A DNA stretch of 6,775 bases from Treponema sp. UBA1798. Lineage in GTDB: Bacteria; Spirochaetota; Spirochaetia; Treponematales; Treponemataceae. Shown one piece after another: positions 1 to 5,934 of this stretch; position 1 is the first letter of the stretch, and every line of letters starts with the position of its first letter. The notes below the pieces were generated by a model. That model was not told where the DNA came from and ran no database searches. It worked only from the letters and a program-made list of their open reading frames with translations. A program made the translations under genes and the position numbers. The stretch covers positions 1 to 6,775 of the forward strand of contig DCFS01000260.1 in NCBI GenBank assembly GCA_002319875.1. The letters are read 5' to 3'.

Positions 1-22
1 CGAGTGGAGACCGCTCCGTCAT
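1..22 (-). CDS. Start of an unidentified gene, cut by the left window edge
   Basis: An ATG at 22-20 on the minus strand opens a frame reading M-T-E-R-S-P-L before the window ends. A strong Shine-Dalgarno sequence, GGAGGT at 32-27, lies four bases before the ATG. This is the only reason to call a start here, because seven codons give no hint of function. The gene lies 127 bases beyond the pyk stop in the same direction. It could be read through from pyk or use its own promoter at about 62-90. Confidence 0.5.
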
Positions 23-61
23 TTTTACCTCCGGAAACCTTACAATATGCTATAGAAACGT

Positions 62-90
62 ATTGTACCGGCCTGACGTCGGCTTGTACA
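62..90 (-). promoter_or_regulatory. Candidate promoter with operator-like repeats before the left-edge gene
   Basis: On the minus strand, TGTACA (90-85, 4 of 6 to the -35 consensus) is followed by exactly 17 bases and TACAAT (67-62, 5 of 6 to the -10 consensus). This predicts a start near 55 and a leader of about 33 bases. The spacer holds an imperfect palindrome centred on GACGTC (71-83, one bulged base). TTGTAC occurs twice on the plus strand, 21 bp apart (63-68 and 84-89). The -10 lies in one arm of a 7-bp inverted repeat (41-47 and 61-67). The arrangement fits a regulated promoter, but short matches like these can arise by chance. Confidence 0.3.
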
Positions 91-112
91 TATCAAATTT
101 TCTACAAAATAT

Positions 113-137
113 AAAAAAACATATCTGAATACATCAG
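113..137 (-). terminator. Weak terminator-like hairpin and T-run after pyk
   Basis: Reading the minus strand after the pyk stop, CTGA and TCAG (137-134 and 128-125) can form a 4-bp stem around a five-base loop. Five bases later there is a run of seven T (119-113). The T-run suits intrinsic termination, but the stem is short, A/T-containing and separated from the Ts. Termination may be partial, leaving read-through into the left-edge gene. No better terminator is visible between pyk and that gene. Confidence 0.25.
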
Positions 138-149
138 CGTCCTGGTCCT

Positions 150-1943
150 TTACAATTTTCCTTCATATACCAACAGATCCTTTCCATCTATGGTCACTGT
201 AAGGCCGTTTTCAATGGTATGTGCCGGTTTACCTGCCCCGGCTATCCATACGAGGTTCCGGTTTATAAGTTTCATCGTATCGACAGGTATTTCATTTGCT
301 TCTTCACAGATAACACCGTCTACAATACGGAGAATCGGAATCCAGTCTTCATTGATCACAGGACAAAGCAGTATTTCACCGCTGCGCCGGCGGAGCGCTG
401 AAAATGCCTCATCCGGAGTCGCTGCTTTTACAATACGTCCTGACATGCGCATACCGCCGGTACCGCTGCCGCCGATATGGCCGCGTGCAAGCACATTACC
501 GACAAGAAGAACGCGTATGGTGTTTACCGGAATGGGACTTGCCAGCGGGATTCCCGCACACAGTATGATCCGGTCACTCTGGTGGACAAAATCTGCATCG
601 ATTGCAATCTTAACGGCGTTCTGAACCATTTCCTCACTGTCGTCTGCAATCTTCGAGACGAGCGGGAAAACACCCCAGTTGAGCAGCAGCTGACGCTGAA
701 CCTGCGGATCCGGTGTTACTGCAAGGATCGCCTGTTCCGGACGGAAAGTACTGATCATCCGGGCCGTATGTCCGCTCATTGTAGGGACAATAATCACCAT
801 AGCTTTCGTTCTGTCCGCTGTCTCATATGCCATTCGCGCCATAATCCGCCCGACAGTTACATTGCTGTCCTGCTCCGGTACAGTTGTCTTTATACGCCTG
901 CAGTAATCTTCGCTGTCTTCCACGGTCTGCGCAATACGGGCCATTGTTTCAACGGATTCCAACGGATATGCACCGCTTGCTGTTTCACCTGAAAGCATGA
1001 CTGCATCAGTCCCGTCGAATATCGCATTTGCAACGTCGGTGAGTTCCGCCCTTGTCGGGCGCGGATTTACGATCATCGAATCAAGCATCTGTGTGGCCGT
1101 TATAACAGGTTTACCGACTTTACGGCATTCTTCAATGATATGTTTCTGTGCAAGCGGAATGCGTTCCGTCGGCAGCTGGACGCCAAGATCGCCGCGGGCC
1201 ACCATGATACCATCGGCTGCTACGGCTATGTCGCGTATATTATCGAGTCCTTCTTCACTTTCGATTTTTGCAATAATCTTCATATCAGAGCCGAGTGAAT
1301 CAAGGTAATGACGGATATCATGCACTTCGCTGGCAAAACTTGTAAAACTTGCCGCTATAAAATCGCATTTCATCTGCACGCAGAACGCGATGTCATCTTT
1401 GTCCTGTTCGCTCATTATCGGCAGTCCTGCGTGAATGCCGATAAGATTGACATTTTTTTTACTGCCGATCACCGCGGTATTTACAGCCGTACAGATGACG
1501 ACTTTTCCGTCTGTCGATTCGACGTCAAGTTCGAGAAGCCCGTCGGCAATCAAAATTCTGATTCCGGGGGTTACGCGTCCGGGAAGTTCTTTCCAGCTGA
1601 GAGAAATATGAGCCGGTTCCTTCCCTTTTGCCGCAGTCACCGGGCAGCCGTCGACGGAAACAAGAACCCTGTCTCCTTTTACAATCGATATCTTTCCATT
1701 GCCTTCCACACTGCCGGTTCTGATTTCAGGCCCCTTCGTATCCATCATAAGTGCAACAGGTATTCCTTCAGATTCGGAAGCCCGGCGGACGCGTTCCATC
1801 CTTTTCCTGTGCTCTTCATGATCGCCATGTGAAAAATTAAACCGGGCAACGTTCATACCCGCATGAAGCATTCCGACGACGATTTCATCCGTATCGGTTG
1901 AAGGCCCCATGGAACAGACAATCTTAGTTTTACGCGATGTCAT
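150..1943 (-). CDS. pyk: Pyruvate kinase with C-terminal PEP-utilizer-like domain
   Basis: Pyruvate kinase transfers phosphate from phosphoenolpyruvate to ADP, giving pyruvate and ATP, in the cytosol. The order is typical: KTKIV..MGP near the N-terminus, ARFNFSHG (33-40) with Arg34, Asn36 and Ser38, and DTKGPEIRTG (68-77). The B domain follows to about 165, ending in GSKKNVNLIG (160-169). AKIESEEG (225-232) carries catalytic Lys226 and metal ligand Glu228. ARGDLG is at 249-254, TATQMLDSM at 282-290 and MLSGETASG at 316-324. Glu73 in GPEIRTG is the residue linked to K+ dependence in this family. Residues from about 489 form the extra domain known from Bacillus-type enzymes (585-590 residues), so 597 is normal for that class. 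Two oddities: the extra domain lacks its Thr-Ser-His signature, and the Arg normally in SFxR is Ser202. The start is set by GGAGGT five bases before the ATG. It lies 15 bases after secA and is probably cotranscribed with it. Confidence 0.95.
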   Translation of the reverse strand: MTSRKTKIVCSMGPSTDTDEIVVGMLHAGMNVARFNFSHGDHEEHRKRMERVRRASESEGIPVALMMDTKGPEIRTGSVEGNGKISIVKGDRVLVSVDGCPVTAAKGKEPAHISLSWKELPGRVTPGIRILIADGLLELDVESTDGKVVICTAVNTAVIGSKKNVNLIGIHAGLPIMSEQDKDDIAFCVQMKCDFIAASFTSFASEVHDIRHYLDSLGSDMKIIAKIESEEGLDNIRDIAVAADGIMVARGDLGVQLPTERIPLAQKHIIEECRKVGKPVITATQMLDSMIVNPRPTRAELTDVANAIFDGTDAVMLSGETASGAYPLESVETMARIAQTVEDSEDYCRRIKTTVPEQDSNVTVGRIMARMAYETADRTKAMVIIVPTMSGHTARMISTFRPEQAILAVTPDPQVQRQLLLNWGVFPLVSKIADDSEEMVQNAVKIAIDADFVHQSDRIILCAGIPLASPIPVNTIRVLLVGNVLARGHIGGSGTGGMRMSGRIVKAATPDEAFSALRRRSGEILLCPVINEDWIPILRIVDGVICEEANEIPVDTMKLINRNLVWIAGAGKPAHTIENGLTVTIDGKDLLVYEGKL

Positions 1944-1948
1944 CCTAT

Positions 1949-1954
1949 ACCTCC
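1949..1954 (-). promoter_or_regulatory. Ribosome binding site of pyk in the secA-pyk gap
   Basis: GGAGGT at 1954-1949 begins four bases after the secA stop codon (TGA at 1961-1959) and lies five bases before the pyk ATG. Ribosomes finishing secA would cover this site, so the two genes are likely translationally coupled. There is no room for a promoter or terminator in the 15-base gap. Confidence 0.8.
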
Positions 1955-1958
1955 AGAA

Positions 1959-4100
1959 TCAGTATACACTTGAAAGACAGGCAGAGAGTTCGTTTTCCGT
2001 CCGTTTCAGGCTGTCCATCATTTCACCGAACATTTCCGAAGCATCGATTTTGTATTCAACTACAGGATTTTTCTGCGCATATGTTCTCAGATATACGCCT
2101 TCCTTGAGAGATTCAAGCGATTCAAGGTGGTCTGCCCACGCGCTGTCGACTGCTGAAAGCAGCGGCAGCTTTACTGCAGGGTCTCTATCGGAATCGAGTA
2201 TGGTATGCCGGTAAGCATACAGTGTCGTACGTTCGTCGTTGAGGACGTCGTCAAAATCAAGCAGATGCTTCCGTACGTCAAAATTATTGCGTTCGGTCAG
2301 CTGTTGTGCCGAAGAAGCGCTGATTCGCGGATTATTAGGAAAACGCCTGAACAGTTCGTCTTCACGACAAATAAAAAACTTACTTCTGCCCGGATCGCCC
2401 TGTCGGCCGGAACGACCCCTCAGCTGATTGTCTATCCGCCTGCTTTCATAGCGTTCAGTACCGATAACATATAATCCTCCGGCAGCTTTTACCTCTTCGT
2501 ACGCTCCCGGGTATGATTCCGGATTTCCGCCAAGTTTGATGTCGGTTCCGCGGCCTGCCATATTCGTTGCGATAGTGACAGCTCCTTTTTTTCCTGCCTG
2601 GGCAATAATGGAAGCCTCCCGCGCATTATTTTTTGCGTTCAATACATTATGCGGAATGCCGTGTATTCTCAGCAGGGATGAAAGCAGTTCTGAATTCTGC
2701 ACGGATGACGTTCCAACGAGCACAGGCTGGCCTCTTTTTCGGGCTTCCGCAATCTCATCACAAACCGCCTTCCATTTTTCATGCGCCGTATCGAATACAG
2801 AATCATCGACGTCGTCCCGTACCATAGGACGGTTTGTCGGAATGACAATGACACCAAGCCCGTAGATTGCCCTCAGTTCTTCTGACTGGGAACGCGCAGT
2901 GCCCGTCATACCGGAAAGCTTTTCATACATTCTGAAAAAATTCTGATAGGAAATTTCCGCAAATGTCCTCGTCTGTTTTTTTACCTTCAGACGTTCTTTC
3001 GCCTCGATTGCTTCGTGAAGCCCGTCGCCGTACCGGCGTCCGGTCAGAACACGTCCGGTAAATTCGTCGACAATGAGTACTTCGCCGCCTGAAACTATAT
3101 AATCCTTATCTTTCTGATACATATACCGGGCATTTACCGCTTCGATCACATAATGGACAAGTGTAAAGTTTTCCGGATCGTACATACTGCCGTCGATCAG
3201 TTTCATCTGTCTGAGCAACTGTTCGACGTGCTCCATGCCGTCTTTGGTCAGAGAGGCTTTTTTATGGTTCCTGTCAAGCGTATAATCTCCGACCGGTTTT
3301 TCGTCAAACAATTCATCAGGATACCGGTCCGTACCCGGAATTTTTTCTACTTCCTGCAGCCGGGCAGCGATGCTGTCTGCAGCCCGGCATAAGGCTGAGT
3401 CGTCGCCGCCTTCACCTGAAATAATAAGCGGTGTACGCGCTTCGTCGATAAGAATGGAGTCGGCTTCGTCGACGACTGCATAATGGAAACCGCGCTGTAC
3501 CATCCTGTCTGCAGAATACTGCATGTTGTCGCGCAGGTAATCGAACGCGAACTCACTGTTCGTACCGTATGTAATATCACAGTCGTACGCTTCCCTCCGT
3601 TTACCGGCAGGCATTTCCGCATAAATTACGCCGCAGCTCACACCGAGGAAACGGTATACTGCACCCATCCATCCGGCATCGCGTTTAGCAAGATACTCGT
3701 TTACTGTAATTATATGTACGCCCTGGCCGTACAGACTGTTAAAATATGCCGGCATAACGCATACGAGCGTTTTTCCTTCGCCGGTTTTCATTTCCGCGAT
3801 ATTTCCCTGATCAAGCGCTACCGCTCCCATGATCTGAACATCAAAAGGGCGTTCTCCCAGGACGCGGAATGCAGCCTCACGCGCAAGCGCAAAAGCATCG
3901 GTACGAACCTCTGCGGCCTTTTCACCTGAGGCAAGGCGTTTTTTCAATGCAGCAGTTTCTGCAGGAAAATCACTGTCCGGGATCGAATGCGCCCACGGTT
4001 CCCGCTCAAGAATCTGCTGCGCAAAAACACGCAGCTTCAACGCATCACGGTCGTCTTTCGTCCCGAATATAAACGTTATAAATTTGGAATTCAAATACAT
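1959..4100 (-). CDS. secA: Compact SecA preprotein translocase ATPase lacking most of the helical wing domain (SecA2-like)
   Basis: SecA is the ATP-driven motor that pushes unfolded preproteins through SecYEG. At 713 residues this copy is about 190 shorter than E. coli SecA (901). Walker A is MKTGEGKT (104-111) and Walker B lies in VVDEADSILIDEARTPL (209-225). The preprotein cross-linking domain spans roughly 225-375 and includes VDEFTGR (344-350). Motor motifs follow: YEKLSGMTGTA (392-402), VLVGTSS (460-466), ATNMAGRGTDI (511-521) and DNQLRGRSGRQGDPG (557-571). After NNFDVRKHLLDFDDVLNDER (605-624) the helical wing domain is replaced by about ten residues (roughly 635-645). The IRA1 hairpin resumes at about 648 (VDSAWADHLESL, LRTYAQKNPVVEYK). 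The protein ends at 713 with no C-terminal linker or Cys-rich zinc motif. The frame is continuous, so this is not decay by frameshift. Start: AGGAGA at 4110-4105, four bases before the ATG, and an N-terminus matching SecA. No secY is in the window, and whether the genome holds a second, full-length SecA cannot be seen here. Confidence 0.93.
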   Translation of the reverse strand: MYLNSKFITFIFGTKDDRDALKLRVFAQQILEREPWAHSIPDSDFPAETAALKKRLASGEKAAEVRTDAFALAREAAFRVLGERPFDVQIMGAVALDQGNIAEMKTGEGKTLVCVMPAYFNSLYGQGVHIITVNEYLAKRDAGWMGAVYRFLGVSCGVIYAEMPAGKRREAYDCDITYGTNSEFAFDYLRDNMQYSADRMVQRGFHYAVVDEADSILIDEARTPLIISGEGGDDSALCRAADSIAARLQEVEKIPGTDRYPDELFDEKPVGDYTLDRNHKKASLTKDGMEHVEQLLRQMKLIDGSMYDPENFTLVHYVIEAVNARYMYQKDKDYIVSGGEVLIVDEFTGRVLTGRRYGDGLHEAIEAKERLKVKKQTRTFAEISYQNFFRMYEKLSGMTGTARSQSEELRAIYGLGVIVIPTNRPMVRDDVDDSVFDTAHEKWKAVCDEIAEARKRGQPVLVGTSSVQNSELLSSLLRIHGIPHNVLNAKNNAREASIIAQAGKKGAVTIATNMAGRGTDIKLGGNPESYPGAYEEVKAAGGLYVIGTERYESRRIDNQLRGRSGRQGDPGRSKFFICREDELFRRFPNNPRISASSAQQLTERNNFDVRKHLLDFDDVLNDERTTLYAYRHTILDSDRDPAVKLPLLSAVDSAWADHLESLESLKEGVYLRTYAQKNPVVEYKIDASEMFGEMMDSLKRTENELSACLSSVY

Positions 4101-4161
4101 ATACTTCTCCTGTATGGTTTTGTCGTGTGAGAAAAAATAAATCGCAAAACTGCAGGAAATT

Positions 4162-4506
4162 CTATTTTACGGTCTGAAGCTGAATAATACGGAGGATATA
4201 TCTGTTAACAATGGAACAAATGTAAACGACGGGAAACAAAAACAGAAATATAACGGGAACGGCAGTTTTCCCAGAAAGCATACCGGATCCTGAAACCTGA
4301 AATTTCTGCGTACGGAGTTCTTTTACAGGAGAACTGTCTGCACCGCTGATGATAACCGGAAGAAGCGCACTGCCGGTTCTTCCGACCATTTCCCGGCTTC
4401 CGTCTTTTTCAGGTCCGGAATATACCATACTCTCCGATACACATATACCTGCGGACAAAAAAAGGAGCGGAAATATCAGTATGTAAAGCAGGTAACGGAA
4501 CGTCAT
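4162..4506 (-). CDS. Small membrane protein of unknown function upstream of secA
   Basis: This 114-residue protein is not recognised. Residues 5-22 form a hydrophobic segment after MTFR, either a signal peptide or a membrane anchor. Cys22 follows LSAGI, which is a poor lipobox because Ile sits at -1. Residues 25-80 are polar with many Gly and Ser. A second hydrophobic stretch (about 82-99) is followed by Arg102 and Arg106, which fits a membrane span with a cytoplasmic C-terminus. That would put a loop of about 55 residues in the periplasm. There is no Shine-Dalgarno sequence before the ATG at 4506, and a promoter lies directly upstream, so the mRNA may be leaderless. The stop is 61 bases before secA with no strong terminator between, so cotranscription with secA and pyk is likely. 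A role as a SecA partner is possible but untested. The open frame, promoter and membrane pattern support a real gene. Confidence 0.65.
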   Translation of the reverse strand: MTFRYLLYILIFPLLFLSAGICVSESMVYSGPEKDGSREMVGRTGSALLPVIISGADSSPVKELRTQKFQVSGSGMLSGKTAVPVIFLFLFPVVYICSIVNRYILRIIQLQTVK

Positions 4507-4512
4507 GTATAT

Positions 4513-4541
4513 ATACTATTGATTTTCTGCCGCAGGGTCAA
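4513..4541 (-). promoter_or_regulatory. Sigma70-type promoter for the small membrane protein, secA and pyk
   Basis: On the minus strand, TTGACC (4541-4536, 5 of 6 to consensus) is followed by exactly 17 bases and TAGTAT (4518-4513, 4 of 6). The predicted transcription start, about seven bases downstream, falls at 4506, the A of the ATG. The spacer contains the small palindrome CTGCcGCAG (4527-4535). This is the best promoter match in the window and the only one I see serving secA and pyk. Confidence 0.5.
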
Positions 4542-4551
4542 CGTGCCGTAT

Positions 4552-4586
4552 GTTGCAGCGGAGATGCTGTACAGCGCCGCTGCAAC
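4552..4586 (-). repeat. Perfect 10-bp inverted repeat between the two operons
   Basis: GTTGCAGCGG (4552-4561) and CCGCTGCAAC (4577-4586) are exact reverse complements with a 15-base loop. The loop holds a second palindrome, GCTGTACAGC (4566-4575). The element begins 18 bases after the stop codon of the 197-residue protein gene and ends 10 bases before the -35 of the next promoter. In RNA it would form a stable G+C-rich hairpin. No T-run follows on the minus strand, so it is not a standard intrinsic terminator. It may protect an mRNA 3' end, terminate with a factor, or be an operator. Confidence 0.6.
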
Positions 4587-4604
4587 GGGTAAATATGCCC
4601 AGCG

Positions 4605-5198
4605 TCAGCTTTTATCCTTTTTCTGATGTTCCGTCAGTTCCGCGCGGTACAGCTGAACATTCTTTCCGAGCTTCTGATTCAGGACTGCCTGTGCGTCGTC
4701 GAATTCATCCTGAACAGATACCTTTGTTACCAGAAGGCTGCCCGATTCAAGTGTATAGGTAAAAGAACCAAGATACACGTATTTTGCTTCTTCAGGGAAT
4801 TTCACATCCGCGCCGAGAGGAAGTTTTAAGCCCGCAATCCGGCTTCCGAACAGTTGTACGCTGAAAAAAGGCAGATAAAATCCCTTTTTGAAGTCTCCCT
4901 TACTGATCAACGCTTCGGAAAATTCACCGAGATCACCGTACATCGGCGGAAAAACGTATTCGTCACAGTCATATGACACATAACCGTATCCGGCTGTTTT
5001 ATTCTGATCCGTAACCATATCCAGACCGGTTGCATAAAAGCCGCTGTCCAGTTCATGATCAAGGGATACACGGCAGATAAAGGCAATTTTATTGCCGGAG
5101 GCTCTATGCCATGGGTCTTTTTTTACTTCTCCGGCAGATGCAAGACCGGCAGCCAGCAGACAGCCGGCCAGCAGTATAACAAATTTTTTATTCAGCAT
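4605..5198 (-). CDS. Exported hypothetical protein, possibly a paralogue of its upstream neighbour
   Basis: This 197-residue protein has a Sec-type signal peptide: MLNKK, then hydrophobic 6-19, then ASA at 20-22, giving likely signal peptidase I cleavage before Gly23. The mature part is rich in beta-forming, aromatic segments: KIAFICRVSL (37-46), GFYLPFFSVQLFG (106-118), and AKYVYLGSFTYTLE (138-151), followed by VSVQDEF. A charged, probably helical tail (about 166-197) ends in Lys and Ser. No catalytic motif is visible, and the location is presumably periplasmic. The start is supported by GGAGG at 5213-5209, nine bases before the ATG. The gene overlaps its upstream neighbour by 11 bases, so translational coupling is likely. 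Its C-terminal half parallels that neighbour (Y-x-G-[DS]-F strand, then a charged helix). Function is unknown. Confidence 0.8.
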   Translation of the reverse strand: MLNKKFVILLAGCLLAAGLASAGEVKKDPWHRASGNKIAFICRVSLDHELDSGFYATGLDMVTDQNKTAGYGYVSYDCDEYVFPPMYGDLGEFSEALISKGDFKKGFYLPFFSVQLFGSRIAGLKLPLGADVKFPEEAKYVYLGSFTYTLESGSLLVTKVSVQDEFDDAQAVLNQKLGKNVQLYRAELTEHQKKDKS

Positions 5199-5910
5199 TT
5201 TTCAGTTCCTCCATCCGGGCACGGATCAGCGGCTCCCAGGCCGTGTCTTTATAAAATTTCAGAATATACTCCAGAGACTGCTTTTCACAGTCGGACAGTT
5301 TTTTTTCTCCATGCTCATAGACGCTGGTATTTTTTTCATAAGTACGCCGGTACCACGTTGAATCTTTCGGGTCACTGGAAAAAGAAACAGCCTTTTTTGT
5401 ATTGTAGTTTATTTCGAAATCACCGGCATAATACAGCCCTGGTTTTTCCGGAGCTGTAAAATCAAACGCGGTCGGTCCCTGCTGAATCCCGTAATAGGTA
5501 TACTCACGCCCACCCGGTATCAACGTCTCACTATAATAAAGTCTGTATGAGCCTCCCGGGCTGACCGGCTTGTAAAAGAACGCATGGTCTCCCAGATATT
5601 CCAGATGCTGTGCCGGTTTTGCCGGATCAGTCTGCAGGAATTTCATAGACAGCGGAACCGCATTCTTTATAAATGCGATTCCGTTTGTGCTACAGCTGCC
5701 GTATACCAGGACGGAGTTCCGGGGAGTATATGTCCGACAGAGTTCTACGATCAGTTTTCTTTTTCTGCTGACAGACATTTTCTGATAAATTTCACCGGGA
5801 GTTTTATCAGGAGTCTCCTCCACTACATTAGAATTAGTCACACAGCCGGACAGCAGTATGAGTACGGCTGCCAGCGCTGCACCTGCAGCGCATCGTTTTT
5901 TCATCATCAC
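5188..5910 (-). CDS. Lipoprotein of unknown function
   Basis: The N-terminus is a textbook lipoprotein signal: Lys4, Lys5 and Arg6, hydrophobic 8-18, then lipobox LLSGC (19-23) with Cys23 as the predicted lipidated residue. The mature protein is about 218 residues and should be membrane-anchored. It contains VLVYGSCSTNG (67-77), FFYKPVSPGGSYRLYYSE (111-128) and PGLYYAGDFEINYN (157-170). The last resembles a strand in the next gene's product. The C-terminus (about 204-240) is charged and probably helical. The pattern suggests a beta-sandwich envelope protein, but I recognise no named family. GTG at 5910 is chosen because GGAGG (5922-5918) lies seven bases before it; ATG at 5907, ten bases away, is nearly as good. 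The gene starts 24 bases after the upstream stop and overlaps the next gene by 11 bases. Confidence 0.85.
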   Translation of the reverse strand: MMMKKRCAAGAALAAVLILLSGCVTNSNVVEETPDKTPGEIYQKMSVSRKRKLIVELCRTYTPRNSVLVYGSCSTNGIAFIKNAVPLSMKFLQTDPAKPAQHLEYLGDHAFFYKPVSPGGSYRLYYSETLIPGGREYTYYGIQQGPTAFDFTAPEKPGLYYAGDFEINYNTKKAVSFSSDPKDSTWYRRTYEKNTSVYEHGEKKLSDCEKQSLEYILKFYKDTAWEPLIRARMEELKNAE

Positions 5911-5934
5911 GCATTTTCCTCCATATATTTATTA

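Noticed and set aside
190..1832. Several plus-strand open frames of 60-174 codons opposite pyk
   Set aside because: They lie antisense to a clear pyruvate kinase, show no recognisable domains and look like low-complexity Cys/His/Arg-rich shadow translations.
2205..4072. Plus-strand open frames opposite secA, and two minus-strand frames inside it (2669-2857, 3347-3622)
   Set aside because: All overlap unambiguous SecA coding sequence in other frames and have no family resemblance.
1959..4100. The short SecA as a frameshifted or decayed pseudogene
   Set aside because: The frame is continuous, every motor motif is intact and the IRA1 hairpin resumes in frame after the missing wing domain.
4101..4161. 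A separate promoter or terminator between the small membrane protein gene and secA
   Set aside because: Only a poor TTGCGA-like match without a matching -10, and no stable hairpin, is visible in the 61-base gap.
4552..4586. Calling the inverted repeat a standard intrinsic terminator
   Set aside because: No T-run follows the hairpin on the minus strand and the loop is 15 bases long.
4605..5198. Reading LLAGC at residues 9-13 of the 197-residue protein as a lipobox
   Set aside because: The signal would be only 12 residues long, and a better signal peptidase I site (ASA, 20-22) follows a normal hydrophobic core.
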